Shown here one piece after another: positions 14,701-27,821 of a stretch of DNA of 64,000 nt (positions are counted from its first letter, which is position 1; each line of letters opens with the position of its first letter). The notes under the pieces were generated by a model, which was not told the DNA's origin, searched no databases, and saw only the letters and a list, made by a program, of their open reading frames with translations. Source of the stretch: Pieris napi. Its lineage: Eukaryota; Arthropoda; Insecta; Lepidoptera; Pieridae. The DNA lies in assembly GCF_905475465.1 (NCBI RefSeq), contig NC_062249.1:4538501-4602500 (forward strand), written 5' to 3'. Both the position numbers and the translations under genes were made by a program.

Positions 14701-17700
14701 TACTGCATACGATTTTTTGCATTTTCTGAGAAGATTTACTATCGTAATATATATTTTTTTTACCATAGGAAAGTAGAGATTTCAACGAACTGAAAGCCCC
14801 CAAACTTTTTGAAAAAAGCTGAAATTTTGACGTCAGAATTTTCGATTGAAAATTAGGGTGCTTTGTTGATATTATGTTAAAATGAGGCGAAAAAATAAAT
14901 ATTTTTAATCAAATAAATTACAGTATATTTGGGACATAATAAATTTTTTTTTTTTGAAAAAGATATAAATAAAAAAACCAAAAACTTGGTTTTTCGAATT
15001 TTTCACCAAAATTTTGAGGTTATGTGAAAAAATTGCAAATACAAAAGTTGTAGATCTTTTTATGACCTGCAACTTTGCCATTTAACTTTTTTCCATAGGA
15101 CTTGTAGTTTTGCCGGAAATCAAGATAAACAATTTTTCACCCCTAAAAACTCACCCCCTCCCACTTCCCGAACTCGGATCGACCGTAATTTATTTTTCCT
15201 TTCATTTTGATCATATTCCCCTGCTTTTCTAATGGGTTTCATCCTACTGTAATTTTTTTTGGTTTCAAAAATTATCGACCCTGGTCTAAATTGTTAATGA
15301 TTGACTGAACTATTTTGACTAGATTTTTTTATCTGTTTTTAATTTTATTAACGTTTCAGTATTTAAATAAAATATTAAAAGTTCTAGTGATAAGTTGTTA
15401 AGAGACTAATAAAGACTAACATTGGTCAGAGCTAAGTATTCTTATTAAGTGACACTAGTAAAACGCTTTTTATTAGCAGGAAGGCATGTCTTTCAAACAT
15501 TCCAAAACGAAAAATTTGATTCCATGGAAATCAAACCCGAGATCTTGAACGCATTTCATTTTTGAAACAAAATCATTATCTGCGCCAGGCGTTTGTTCTA
15601 CTTACATAGGCCTCCATTTGTTTAGTAGCTCGGTAGAAAGGGTCAGATATTTGCCACGTCAGCATTATGGCCAAGTCAGCGCACAGTAGCACTCCGACCA
15701 CCATAAACAATTGGTAATCTTTTATCACCTATAAAAAATAAATTTATAAGTTTTCCGTATTGCGAATATTCTTCTCTCAAAAAACAGTTCTTATTCTTGT
15801 TTAATTTTTAAAAATTTAGTTTAGGCGATACCTTTTTATTAAGCTTAACATCTGTGAATATAGAGTGGACCCTCCAGGTCTTGGAAAACATGGCTCCGAA
15901 GGCGAGGCTGAAGCCAGCCATCAGTAACCATGCTCTGGCCGTGCAAATGTACGGAAAGGCCGCTGTAACATTAAATATAGTACTTAAAGTATTGTTTGGC
16001 AAACTATATTTTCAGTTTATAAATACACAATTGTACGGAACACTAGCTGTCATATTAATGTATTTTGATATATCATTAATTAATAAAAACCCCCTAATCG
16101 TAATATTATTGCCATTTGTTTTTCCTATGAACTGTATTTTTTTAATATATTTGAATAAAATATAGCGATTGTTACTGGTATTTTGATATAACTCACTCTC
16201 CAAAACAGGAGGTGCTTAACATAGATAATCTAAGAATAACGTAGCGATTTGTAAATTTACAAATTGCGACTAGAATCGGTACGATGACGTAAAATCCTAA
16301 ATCAGAATATCGAAATATTTCCGAGTGCTTACAAAGTTTATTTGTATAAAGCCTACTTTGACTTTGACAGATTTACTTTCGCTCTAAACATTAAGCAAGT
16401 ACTTCATAGTTCAGACTATGAACAATATTAAAACACTTATTAGCTAACAGTAATATTTTTAAACAAGCATGATGTACATAAAACACATTTAAATAAAAAA
16501 CACACAAAATCCACCGAAAGCACTGCAGATGGATAAAAAGGAACAAAACCAAAACTTGGAAACATGCTGTCGACTCCGGTGACCTAGATCATGCCTAGGT
16601 CTTTCTCAGAGGTAAAGGGTTCCCAAAATTTGGTTCGGGGTCCAATCCAGGGTCGAAGCTCAAGCGAGGGATGGGACAAAGCGTTTACCTCCACGCGATA
16701 GTTCCTGAGAAAGACCTAAGAATCAATGGACATGATGAGATTATGAGTGCTAGCGACATGCGCCCCAAAGTGCTCTAAGACCGGTCGCACTATGGATGAC
16801 AAATGGATAACTTCGAAAAGTTCTCAACACATTACATCAGCGTCAAAGAATTCGCTCAATTGGTAAAACTAGCAGACCCGGCGAACTTCGTACCGCCTAT
16901 AAATGTCCTCTTACAGATTAGCTGAACTTCATTTATGATCATGAAAGTAATACAATTAATCTAAAATAATAATCAATTAATAAAAAAATAATATAATGTT
17001 CACTACTTTCACCGAATTTACTCAAGATTACAATGTGGCTTGATTTGTTGTATATTTATATAGCTTGATATATTTTCCTTAGTTTACGCAAAACAATCCT
17101 GTGGCACGCATAAATATTTTACAACCGATATGTATGTCAATCCTTTTTTAAAAATGACATTATTCTACATTTTTAAAATATAAAGTACGCCGTTATCCTA
17201 ATATTTTATGTTTTATTTAAATATGTTCTTTAATTAGAGGGGAGAGGCGAAACACAAGAAGTTTTTGTATTGGAGATATTTTTGCGTCAATTTTAAATGT
17301 TTTATTTTCTTATTCTACTATTCGGAGCGGAGAAAACGACTACTAATCAAAAACCTTGAAAATACTAGCCGTCATCGAGTTATAAGTGTTCGATCTAAGA
17401 TAATATGAATATTTAATACAATTTTTTTAGTTAAGTCTATGATACACAATCTTTAAGGAAGTTGTGGTGCATAAAACGAAATGAGTGTATAAATCATATG
17501 ATTTCATAATAACAGATAAGAAATCTAACAAACTCAATTAAACTTCCCATGATTTCTTTACTTCTTGGAAATTAAATGTTGCCGATTAGAAACGGAGATA
17601 TTTCTAAGTTTATGTTATATTTACATATGCCATGAACTAGTAAATGACTTCAATGTGAAAAAGAAATAGTTTCTACAGAAACTTATTAAAAATAATTTTA

Positions 17701-20700
17701 AGTTAATTAATTAATGAATCACACACACACACAATTATAATAAGTGCGTTGGGCAAACACTTCTTAAATATTTCTGTTCAAAAAACATAAGAGTCTCATA
17801 ACCAGCGTCGCCCAGTTCGGTTTAGCGTCAGTACTTGGTAACTTCAGATAGCGAGAACTATCCTAATTTATTATATTAAATTATACATTTAAGAATCACG
17901 TGGTACAAATCTCAATATTGATATCGTTATCGGTAGTTCCAGACTGGCACAGGTTATAATATCCAACGAGTGTTAAAAACCTCGATTTAACTGTGCTGAC
18001 TTATGGAAAGACAGCTAAGAATTTACGCATTTCTTTGCTTAGCGATAGATTCCTAAGTGTATTTTAAACTGTTAAACTAATGGTATTTAAAGTAGCTTTA
18101 GTATTGTAAATCTTTACGTTTTTTTTCAATATGCCAAAAATAAATTGCATAGAGTTAACATTACCTTTACGTAATTTTCGAAAATTATTGCTTATTATTT
18201 AAATCCAATGTGCGATCGGCCTATAAAATTTAAATATCAAAATGGTTTTAAATAAATTATATAATTGGTGAGACGAATGACATACCTATGCTGCTGAGGC
18301 TGGAGTCCAAGCCAAGGAAGATCACACTGAGATAGGTGAGCATACAGCCTATGATGATAAGGTTATTTAGATGAGGGGATGACATTTTTATGTACCTGGA
18401 ATATTATTGCATAATTTGTATAATCTTATCGCGTCATTTACAGCAATTTATGTTACCTATGGAAAATAAAAGTCACGGATTCGATCCTTGGACTATAATT
18501 GTTTCGTCTAGAAGGTTGACATACAACAGTATGAATGATGCGTTACAGGACTATATTAATATAAATAACATATGGGTATTACGGATGATAGTCGAGAGAA
18601 TGGAGTGCCCCTATTTACTCGTACGACACTGCTCCGCAGGGCTTTGTACCAAAGAGTTTTTAATTTAACTACTTTTTTCTTATTTTTTACTAATTCTACT
18701 AACATAGATCTTAAGAAACCATTGTTACTAATTTACTAATCAATGAATGGACTGTATTTGTCTGATGAATAAATTATTATTATTATTACACTGAATAACA
18801 GTTTCTGATATCTTTCTGGTCAGTTATTGTATTTTAAATGTTAAGGTCAGTTCGTTCCGTAAAGACAGATTTAACGCTTATTAACTGAAGGGAAGGAACT
18901 CAATGGAATTCCATAAAAAGTTCTAGATACGTTTATAAACAACCACGATAGCTTAAATTTAAATTATTATTGCTTTCGTCTTAGCAAGCGTTTTAGGTCG
19001 ATACGAAATTACAAAAATCAAATCACAAAAGCAGACTACATTAGATTACCTTTGGTTTCTATAGTGTATATTCATAGCTAAGAATCCTGTCGCCAACAAA
19101 ATACCAATACAGGAACATGACACAAGAACAATGTAGATTGTAAGATTCACTTGCGTGTGCTCTATCAGGCGTAACGTTCGATCTTTTGGTGGATTTCTGA
19201 AATTCCAAAAGTCAAATCAAAATTCGTATATCATCACATAATTAATGAATGTTACTTGAACACACGCATAAAAGAATTGCAATGCATTGCATTCTTCAAG
19301 TATTTAATTTTGTTTCGTAAATATAATCTGTGTGATCTGTTAGTAGAAGTTGGATTCAATGTAAATTTATAAATTTATAAAGCGATGATCAATGTTAAAC
19401 TCATGACCTGAGATTCTGGGTCCGATTACCACAGTAATACCTAAATCGGAGTAATACCTACATACGTAATTATTAACTTAACATACAGGTGAGAGTAATT
19501 ATTTTTTTCCGATTCGGTGTCGAGACCCTTGTTCTTTTAAGTAAAAAGCAAAAAGGTTAGTCGACATCATAGGAGACCGAAAGCTGCCAGTATCTTCGGA
19601 ACCTTGCCTTAAGGGACTCCTTTTAATAATATATTTTAATATTCGTTATTGTTTTAGTTAATAAATAATTAGTTTATAACAATAATGTTGATAGCACTGA
19701 GCATATTTTATACATCTAAATATATTTTTCCGACTGCTATTAAATAATGACTAAGTTTGCCCAATAACGGATTCAAACAACGCTCAAAAACGCTACTTTT
19801 AAATACATTTCTTAACTCTCTCTCACCAGTAAAATCTAGAAACTTTTAACAAAAAATCTTACTTTCCTATCCATTTAAAGGGATCGCCACTACTCAAATC
19901 CAGGTGATCTCTTTCAGCACAGTACTCCCCAACCTTTATTTCTCCCACCATATCTCCTTGGAACTGTTTCAATAGTATGGACGCTTTGCGCTCGTTATCG
20001 TAAAAGCGCACTGGGCCCTACAATTTTTAATTACGTTTATACATTTATTTATTTAGCTTCTGTAAGCTTGCCAACCCTCGGCACACTGATACATAGCTAC
20101 AAGAAAAATAAAATACAAGATTGAATATGATAAGCACCTATAGGCAAACATTACAAACACGAAGAGAAAAAAACAAAACGAAAATGTATTTTTAAGTGTG
20201 ATGAATTTAAGTGTGAGTGGGACGAAATATGGATATATAACACGGGTCAACACGAATTTTGAGTCTGCGTTCTGTACCTCTGATTTTGATTACTTATGCC
20301 TAACTAATTAAAGAAAAAATATTTTTATCTATTAAAGTTTGCTTTTGTAGTTACTACAACGAAATTTATTTTTTATGAAAGAGCTCTATTTACATTGTAT
20401 TGTATATACATTATACATTGTACATTGTGTAAAGGTACAAAAGCAAACTTTATTTATTATAAATAGAGTTTCTGCTTCTTTTTCGATGTATACAATCAGA
20501 AAATATTCACTAAATAACAGACTCAACAAAAAATATTTTTTTTGTTGACTTGTGATCAGAATACTCAATCTAGATATCGGTGAATTTTGGCCATAACGTG
20601 TTCTTCTGAAATGAGGGACAAATGGAGTGATGGGATACCTAGGGTGTCTAGAGAGTACACGAAATTTAAATTTAGTTAGAAGGTTGGGACAATCAACCTG

Positions 20701-23700
20701 ATTGCTAAATATCTTAAACGCAAACGATAAATGAATAAGAAAATGTGTTTCTAACGAGACATAGGTGGTTCCATATAAAGTGCATACTCGTACTATTTTG
20801 TATTGACCGGACAAGACATAAGATGACATGTTTTGTAATTGTTATTAAACAATAGAATTAAAATCGGGACTACTTGTCTCTCTGCCTGTCTAGTCTTAGC
20901 TAACGGTGAGCTGAGGGTCTCCGTTATGCTCCTGTTTGCCTTCTGTCCCAGGTTGTATGTGCTGTATCTCAAGCACTCTGCTATATAATATCCTATATCT
21001 CAAGCAGTTACAAATTATTTTTAGTTAGCTATTCTGAGCCAATGTCTAATTTGAACCACTTTTTAAACCAAATCTATACTATTAGAAAATGAACCATGCC
21101 TCGTTAGTGAGATTAAACTGCAATAATTATATATTTATTTGACTATAAATAAAAATATTACCGTGACTCCTTCAAAGGTAACATTAGTAAGAGCGTCTAA
21201 GAATAGCTGCTCCCATTCCTTATCTCTATACTTGAAATCCTGTACAGTCCTCTCCTTGTATTTGATCTTTACACGATGTGCCACTATTTGAATGGCCAGA
21301 GCCATAGCCCAAATACCTAAAAAAACTATACGTAAGAAGAGACGAATTGGTGCGCACTTTTATTGTACCCTAAGAATTGGTTCGGAAATGATACATTGGG
21401 CAGCATCCACACACTGGTGGTGCTCGACGTCCAAACCTTGTCCGAGAACGACGGAAGTCGAGTTGGTACGGGTGAAAAATCGTAATCCTCGACAACCGAT
21501 GATGAAACTCAGCTACGGGTATACAACTATTATAAACTAAAACAAACACTCTCCTTTCACTTTTTAAAACATATTTATACTACCTATACTATCGATACCG
21601 GCTTCGCACGGCTGGATATTTGATTTATAATACTTATATATATTCTATAGTCTATGTTCATCGGGAATAATGTAGGATTTTTCAAATCAGTCCAGTAGTT
21701 TTGGAGCTTATTAAATGCATTTTAACAATAAAATATTTCCTACAGACAATATATATCTGTACATAGATAAGCGACAGGGTGTCAATAGATAGATAAATAT
21801 TAACAAAATAATAATAAATAAATAAGGATTTTACCGTCATATGTGTAGCCATGGAAGCGAGAATATTCGATGCCTCTTCTTCGATCGTATTCCACTTGGT
21901 AATCTTTTGCCGTCTGTACATAAATTTATTCTATAAATGTACATAATAAACCAACAAATGCTACGTCAATTTTAAAATCGCAAAGATTTTGTTAATAAAA
22001 AATATCTATACTCACAATACCAGAAACGGTAGTCTGTCCAGTAGTAGACAGTGGTAATAGATCGGTAAGTATCGCTGTATCCAACGCAGTAGTCAACTCT
22101 TCTTGCGGGCACGGCGCTTTTCTTTGCCACCACCTATGGCTATATGTACCTAAGAGGAGCCAAGTGTAGGCTCGGCCATACATTTCTAACCTGTAATAAA
22201 GAATTACTAATATTGTTCTCCATAATTCTAATCCTAGATATTGTTGTGGAGGAAGGAAGGTGCTGCTCCACCTTCGACCCAAAGGAGACCTCAGGAGAGA
22301 GTAAGAGTTTTAGCAGGAATAGCTTCGTTGTCACGTTTAAGTGTATGACGTCATTGCAGTGATTGTAGTTCTCCCTTCTCCTTAGTTCGTGTAGAAACAT
22401 GATTCGAAGAAAAAATAAATTGCGTGATGCAAAAAGCTGTATACAAATTTACGAGAGTCATACGAGAGGCTTCTATCAAATTTAATGTGTTAAGATATCT
22501 CAATAAAACAATTAATTTTAACACAATAATTCATACGCATAGATTTTTTTTGTTAATTATGAAAATAGAAATTACTTGTAAGCTTCACAGAATATCTTCA
22601 TTGCCCAGGTTTCGTTGAAGTTTCCCAAAATTATTCTGATGTCTTTCTCCTTCAGTTTATTAAGCGCCGTTCGAACTTCGGTCGCAAAGCTTTGAGTCTC
22701 TGCTATTTCGAAGCTTCCATTGTCTAAGTCGGCTAGAAGGCGATTGTGGGCCTGGAAACAATACGCTTATATGTAAGTCACATTATATTTCTGCAAAGGA
22801 TTGTTGCCGTCTCGTGAGTATGGGCAGATCCTGGAAGAGGAGGCCTGGAAAGGCCCTGCTGTATCATTTATTTTATTGATGCTGTCACAAAATGTATTTT
22901 ATTGGTGTATTATGTTTAAAAAAGAAATCTAGAGTGTTTTGACTCCAACAAAATAATAACACAAACTTGTCTAGCTTTTTTATACAAAATTAAACTGTGA
23001 TTAGATCGATGCAAATTCTCTTGCTTATGAACACGGTAAACCAAGGAGTCAGCTATACTTTTATAAACATGTATATTATTTAACTAGTATGAACTACTGA
23101 CCTATGTATGCGACATACATGTTTTAAAGTAATAGACAAAAGCATCACACTCGTGTAATGAATGTATGTCGAAACAGTTCAAGTTGATAAATGTTAATTG
23201 GTCAATTTATCTTGTTTAAATTGTTGATAGTCTTAAAGGCGTTTACTGATTGGTACTCATTATGATATTATCATCATTTAATCAATTTGTACAAAAAATC
23301 CAAATCGTTTCATTATATCATTCGTTTAGAGTAAAGTTTTATGGGAATTTAAGACGTGTTACCAGTAGGTACCTATGTAAAAATCCCAGTATGTTAAAAG
23401 CTATACAGCATACAAAAATACATATAACCCCTAAATTGGATTTTACATGTGTAAATTTCAACATTGAAAATGAAAGTTTTAGTCACCCTCTTTTTCAAAG
23501 GCGAAATATTTTTTCAGGCTGTTTCAGAACAATCCTAGTTAACATTCTAGAAGGATATTTTTAGGGACATGGATGGTAAAAACGCAAGAGAGATAGAAGA
23601 TAAGAACCTTCACTAGAAGTGTAACTACTTAGTACCTTAGAAAGTTCTCGAACATCGTTCACGATTATTCCCAGAGGTATATACGTCAAAGTGTGCTAAA

Positions 23701-26447
23701 ACGCGACTATTAACTAACGCGATAAAAGTGCCAATAGTAAAGTCAAGTGAGTATTGGGAGAGGGTTAACAGCGCGTTTAATGTTAGTTACAGTTATTTGA
23801 GCGTTTATTCGTTATTTTTTGTATATTTTTAAAGCAATTAAATTGCTCGTTGTTTTTTAAATAAACTAAAGAGCTCTACGGCTTTTTTATTTGACCTAGC
23901 AAGTAAGAATATATAAGCGTTCCCCAATTAAACGTGTTAAGGATCTCCTAAAATCTAACTATATATGGCGGCATATAAAAATACTTACCAATGCATATCT
24001 AGGTTCGTTTTGATATAAAGTCCCCACTCTGGTCCAGTTAAAATGCTCTAGCAGGCGAATGCGAGGTATATTAAATGCATTCTCAGAGGGCACAATCCGG
24101 AAAAAGTTGGGAAACGCCTCCTTTGTGAACATTGGATGTGTGTCTGCGTATGACAGCTGGAAAATTAAAAAAAAATTTTAACAGTCTCAAAAACATATTT
24201 AATATTTTTTTCAATAAAATAATGCCTATAAACATTTTTGAAACATTCACAGGATTATGTACCTCATAATAAAACGATTCCGTGCCTTTATTAGTATATA
24301 ATAATGGGTTGTCTTGTTTCAATAATCTTTATGAAATAAATGTTAAGCTAGAAAAGAGGTTTTAGAAGTTATAGTTCTTTAGGCGCGTAATGAAAAATTG
24401 ATGAGAGTGAAATTTTACGATGCGCGCGCACCGTGACACAAAATTAACAGAATGAAGTTGCCCACGGAAGATGCTACGGCATTGGACATAATTTAAAAAC
24501 AACATTCGAATAATAATAGAATTTATGTTACTCTTAATGTAAGAGAATAATAATAAATATTTATTTATTTAATTTTTCAAATGTAATGACTCCTTTTCCA
24601 GTCTTTGATTATTGAATTGTAATTAATTATTTGCATGCAATCAAAAACAATTTTTAATAATGCCAAAGAAGTATAATATAACTTCTTACGCGCGTACACG
24701 CACCCTTTTTTTATATATATACCTGAGTAAGATGCCAATGTTTAGAGGCCTTAGCTATTGGATCTGTTACGTGTGTGCAAGCGGCCCCAAACAGCATAAG
24801 CTTATGTGGACCACTGTGCATCATGTCAAAAAATGACTTCACTCCAACGGCTGCATTACACTGGAGTGAAAAAAATACATGTATTACCTCTTTTATATAT
24901 ATTGCAGTGTTGGCCTAGTCGCTTCAGCGTGCGACTCACATCCCTGAGGTCGTAGGATCGATCCCCGGCTGTGCACCAATGCACTTTCGTTCTATGTGCG
25001 CATTTAACATTCGCTCGAACGGTGAAGGAAAACATCGTGAGGAAACCGACAGGCACAGAAGGCTGTTCACCTACTTGACTATTAGATTGAAAAATTATCA
25101 TGAAACAGATTCAGAAATCCCAGAAAGGCCCAGACCTAAAGAGGTAATAGTGCCACTGATTTATATATTTTATTGGGCCTGAGATTTCTGTGTATGTTTC
25201 GTAATCATCTGTTTTTTCTAATAAGCCTAAGTTAGTGACCAGCTTTCAGAGCCTGACATACGCCTTTTTGGGTCTAAGGCATGCTGCTTTCCTCACGATG
25301 TTTGCCTTCGCCGTACCACAGCCGGAGAACGCTCGTAGGACTATGATGGTCGTGTGCTGTATTACTAGATATTACTAGACCAACACTGTTTTTGTAGAAT
25401 ACAATGTTGTCTTACAATTAAAGGAATATTAATTACCTCGGTGTCATTCCACCACATATGCAGCCTGTAGTTCCGAAGCACCGTGTCATGTTCGTTGACG
25501 TGGTCCAGCGCCAACTTTACACTCGGCATCACGCCTCGACCTACAGCGGTGTTCACATAGCTTTGGTACTTAGCTCATAAGTAATAAAACACATTTTATG
25601 TGAAGATAACAATTTTTTCAAATTTTAAATTACATCTATCGTTTTATTCACACTTTTGATGATAAATTTCGGGTGTAAAATGACAAGTTTACTTATTCGA
25701 CTATGATATACATTTTTCTTCATACATTCACGGAATGACTGGCAGCGCTCGAGATGAGACGGGAGATCGGTCCGTCTCTCTCTCGTTATATCTGCGATCG
25801 CGCTCGTGAGGTTTTGGTGTGACACAAGTTTCTGAACATGTCACCCGACTAAAACGATTTTAAAGACGTTATCACGTCAAAAATATCCAGCCTTGCGATT
25901 CTGTAACTCACTTTTCGAACTCTCACAGCGGTTTTCGCAGCGGCGGTCGCGCTCAAATCAGTCGTGAAGCAGTAATTATATGATTTAGCATTCTTATAAG
26001 GAGGGAGGTTGCAGTTTATTGTTTATCAGAATGCCAAATCGTAAAATGACTGCTTTACGACTGATTTGAGCGCGACCGCCGCTGTGAAAACCTCGGTGTG
26101 AGTTCGAAAAGTGAGTTACAGAATCGCAAGGCAGGTAACGAATTTTCTTAAATAATTTGCTACGAATTCTACTACGATTGTACGAGAAAGTATATTCGTT
26201 AATGTTTAACAATTATTAGTGTTGATTGTTAAAGTAAAAATTAATAAAAAGCTTTTATAACGATTTTCACATTTGACTTTAGTCAGCGAAGATAGATACC
26301 AGTGTTTGAGTTCTCCACTCCTTTCCCAAAGGGAAAAAACCCTGCTATGTAGACATCGGTGCGACGGTTGAGGATCGCATCCAGGTTTGGCTTTTGTGGC
26401 ACCCCCTGGGTCAGCACCAGCAGGGACCACAGGATGATTAAGGTCAT
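2790..26447 (-). CDS. GABA-B-R2: Metabotropic GABA-B receptor subunit 2 (class C GPCR), 30 exons
   Basis: Class C GPCR of the plasma membrane; in the obligate R1/R2 dimer, subunit 2 couples to Gi/o (family knowledge). Exons in coding order: 26447-26300, 25540-25437, 24860-24723, 24156-23989, 22751-22576, 22190-22016, 21913-21835, 21316-21162, 20017-19863, 19196-19050, 18395-18286, 15962-15832, 15728-15606, 14247-14137, 13569-13441, 12920-12825, then the tail exons listed separately. All have GT/AG borders and phases match throughout. The start gives a signal peptide ([12 protein letters not shown]). The flytrap domain follows ([33 protein letters not shown]), then seven TM helices over about residues 480-715. 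Motifs [44 protein letters not shown] and TLCLVFVPK favour subunit 2 over subunit 1. Reconstruction: about 1,352 residues. No 5' UTR exon was found. Confidence 0.93.
3433..3590 (+). mobile_element. 3' end of a decayed non-LTR retrotransposon
   Basis: The stretch contains GGGCACTATCACTTAACATC followed by AGGTGGACCTCC and an A-rich end. I recognise this as the 3'-terminal region of a very common lepidopteran LINE family; the same family is seen at about 51.1-51.5 kb. It lies in the last intron of GABA-B-R2, in sense with the plus strand, and is too short to encode anything. Confidence 0.6.
4206..4619 (-). mobile_element. Non-LTR retrotransposon fragment, C-terminal ribonuclease H / zinc-knuckle region
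   Basis: An open frame runs from about 4619 down to the stop at 4206. It contains the motifs [29 protein letters not shown] and VEHVLLHCP. This is the hallmark tail (LTGHG..YL.RF...P.C.C....QT.EH.L..CP) found after the reverse transcriptase/RNase H of Jockey, I and R1-type elements. No reverse transcriptase is left, so it is a 5'-truncated relic, inserted in the GABA-B-R2 intron between exons 4838-4703 and 3995-3849 in the same orientation as the gene. Confidence 0.75.
5310..5560 (-). mobile_element. LINE 3'-end fragment with TAA-repeat tail (copy A)
   Basis: Starts on the plus strand with a run of AAT triplets (5312-5334), then CAGACAAATACAGTCCATTG and further sequence up to the CTCGACTATCATCCG block. 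The same sequence recurs in reverse complement at about 18530-18787, ending there in an ATT run, so the two are inverted copies of one 3'-truncated element with a triplet tail. No coding potential. Confidence 0.65.
7930..8060 (+). mobile_element. Relic of an RTE/Jockey-like retrotransposon C-terminus
   Basis: One frame reads [20 protein letters not shown] followed by [16 protein letters not shown]. This resembles the carboxy-terminal W..L...DR.RWR motif of endonuclease/reverse-transcriptase proteins. It lies in a GABA-B-R2 intron antisense to the gene and has no start or continuing frame, so it is a decayed fragment. Confidence 0.5.
14266..14493 (+). repeat. Dispersed repeat beginning CTAGTGGACCCGACAG (copy 1)
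   Basis: About 228 bp running from CTAGTGGACCCGACAGACG to TATATATATAAAGATAG. A second, nearly identical copy lies at 43957-44143 and continues at 50002-50037, split by a retrotransposon. A diverged relative lies at about 60079-60268, and a truncated relative at about 16870. Non-coding; probably a non-autonomous element. In the receptor gene it abuts the splice acceptor of exon 14247-14137. Confidence 0.75.
14658..15296. repeat. Candidate element with short terminal inverted repeats (TTAGACCAG)
   Basis: The left end reads AAATTAGACCAGTG and the right end CCCTGGTCTAAATT, giving a 12-bp imperfect inverted repeat about 640 bp apart in a GABA-B-R2 intron. The interior is poly-T and poly-A rich, without an ORF. 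The pairing could be fortuitous; no other copy lies in this window to confirm the borders. Confidence 0.35.
18530..18787 (+). mobile_element. LINE 3'-end fragment with ATT-repeat tail (copy B)
   Basis: Inverted counterpart of the element at 5310-5560. It shares GGAGTGCCCCTATTTACTCG-type sequence, CTAACATAGATCTTAAGAAA, the segment CAATGAATGGACTGTATTTG and a terminal ATT run. Located in the GABA-B-R2 intron immediately upstream (in gene sense) of exon 18395-18286. No coding potential. Confidence 0.65.
24905..25175 (+). repeat. tRNA-derived SINE, plus orientation
   Basis: The head GTGTTGGCCTAGTCGCTTCA with the downstream GGATCGATCCCCGGCTG resembles the A and B boxes of a tRNA-derived RNA polymerase III promoter. 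The body includes GGTGAAGGAAAACATCGTGA and CATGAAACAGATTCAGAAAT. The reverse complement of the same family occurs at 53198-53493 and, more degraded, at 33395-33605. It lies within a GABA-B-R2 intron. It is a SINE rather than a functional tRNA: there is no cloverleaf, and the head is followed by the SINE body. Confidence 0.8.
25200..25330 (-). repeat. Partial SINE, minus orientation
   Basis: Contains the reverse complement of the SINE body (CCTGACATACGCC..TTTGGG, TTTCCTCACGATGTTTGCCT). It sits next to the SINE at 24905-25175 in opposite orientation. The tRNA-like head is missing or degraded. Confidence 0.5.
25891..26131. mobile_element. Foldback MITE, family with CWG target duplication (copy 1)
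   Basis: A 241-bp element beginning CCTTGCGATTCTGTAACTCA and ending with the reverse complement. Terminal inverted repeats extend about 90-100 bp each side, so the whole can fold into a hairpin. It is flanked by CAG on both sides (25888-25890 and 26132-26134). Copies with the same ends lie at 62121-62361 (also 241 bp) and 62920-63183. No ORF. It lies in the first coding intron of GABA-B-R2. Superfamily not assigned. Confidence 0.85.
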
Positions 26448-27821
26448 ATTGAAACCTTTGAAAATTGGTATATATGGTCAAAATAAATTTTTAACTTTTA
26501 TGTTCTATGAAAACTTAGCAAATAGCGGTTTACTAAATGTTAAGTTAATTTAGGTACTACAAGTATTATAATATAATATATTGAGAGCAAGTATAAAAAA
26601 CTTAATATATTTTTTTAAATTATGTAACTAATTTCAAGATGAATGATGTATTTAAATATTATATATAATTTAATATGCTTAGTTTAGTGATACTTTATTT
26701 ATATGAATGTAAAAGAAACAAACATTTATTTCCAATTTTTTTTTTAAGAAATATTTTTACTTTACGTTACGCCTATCAAAACAAATTAAGCATAAACACA
26801 AGTAGTTATTTTTTAATTTACCTGATATCTAGTATGAACATCAATTAGCTGGCCACATTTTCACAATAATTTTAATCACATAATAAATTTGCACATTTTA
26901 AAACTAACTCCTAATTAACATTTTAGTACTGGATTTGGCTCATTTTTGGTAGAAATTTTCAAGGATATATTAACTGCGGCGGGGCTCGTGGTAAAATTAG
27001 GCTCTGAAGCAATCGATCGAGGGCGGTTTAGTAGTGACGCGCATGTGTCGATGAAATATGTATTAAACATGGAGCAACAAGTCATGCTATAACGTCACAG
27101 CTAATTTTTCATACTTATTTTGTATAGATATCGTATACAAGTGACTCTAACTCTAATAGGGTAACAGAAAACGTTGAGGAGATTTACTGTGGAATGCAAA
27201 CTTTGACGTCGCAGTCAATCACCCTCATATTGACTGCATTTTGATCCGATCCGAGAATGTAGGTGTATTAATTACTAAGCCTCCAAGTCTATATATTTAT
27301 ATATATATCCGAGAATATATATATATATATAAACTTGGAGGCATAGGCTTTAATACAAATGGCATAGTTTTATAACCAGTAGCTATATAAAGCATCGACA
27401 ACCTGTTGTCACAACACAGCGTTTCAACACATGCGCAAAGCGCTAAAACGTCCCTGGTATTTCTTATTTAAGGAGCTGAGTCTCACATAGTTTTGAATTT
27501 TGTATGGGATCGCCGCTACTGAATTAATACCGTGAATTAAAGACTTTATTTTGCTGATATGATATGTATAATAAATGCATAAACGTCGAAATTTAATAAG
27601 GAAACAGTTGTATGAATTTTCAAAAAACTTATATGTTAAATATTTAATATAAGATATTTTTTTTAAATAGTACTTATTGAAGATAAGAAAACAATTATTT
27701 CGTTAACATAATATAAAATAATGCTACTTCATAGTAAATACAAATTTTAAACATATTATTTAAAAAATATTTAATGACTTGAATCATTATGGCATTATTG
27801 CTTATTAAATAAAATTGTGTA
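26448..27821. promoter_or_regulatory. Upstream region of GABA-B-R2 (promoter not located)
   Basis: No gene is seen here. A GC-richer block at about 26970-27080 stands out from the AT-rich surroundings and could be a 5' UTR exon or promoter of the receptor gene, but no donor site or initiator ties it to the first coding exon. At 27279-27342 a perfect 9-bp inverted repeat (GCCTCCAAG / CTTGGAGGC) encloses a TA-rich loop. Confidence 0.3.

Noticed and set aside
21292..21540. Plus-strand open frame of 82 codons in a receptor intron
   Set aside because: Overlaps exon 21316-21162 only at its start and shows no recognisable domain, codon pattern or splice context.
24905..24985. Possible tRNA gene
   Set aside because: Only A/B-box-like stretches of a SINE head; no acceptor stem or cloverleaf, and the SINE body follows directly.
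2790..26447. Assignment to GABA-B receptor subunit 1
   Set aside because: First impression from the ectodomain. The membrane region ([18 protein letters not shown]-like motif, [17 protein letters not shown]) and the very long tail fit subunit 2.
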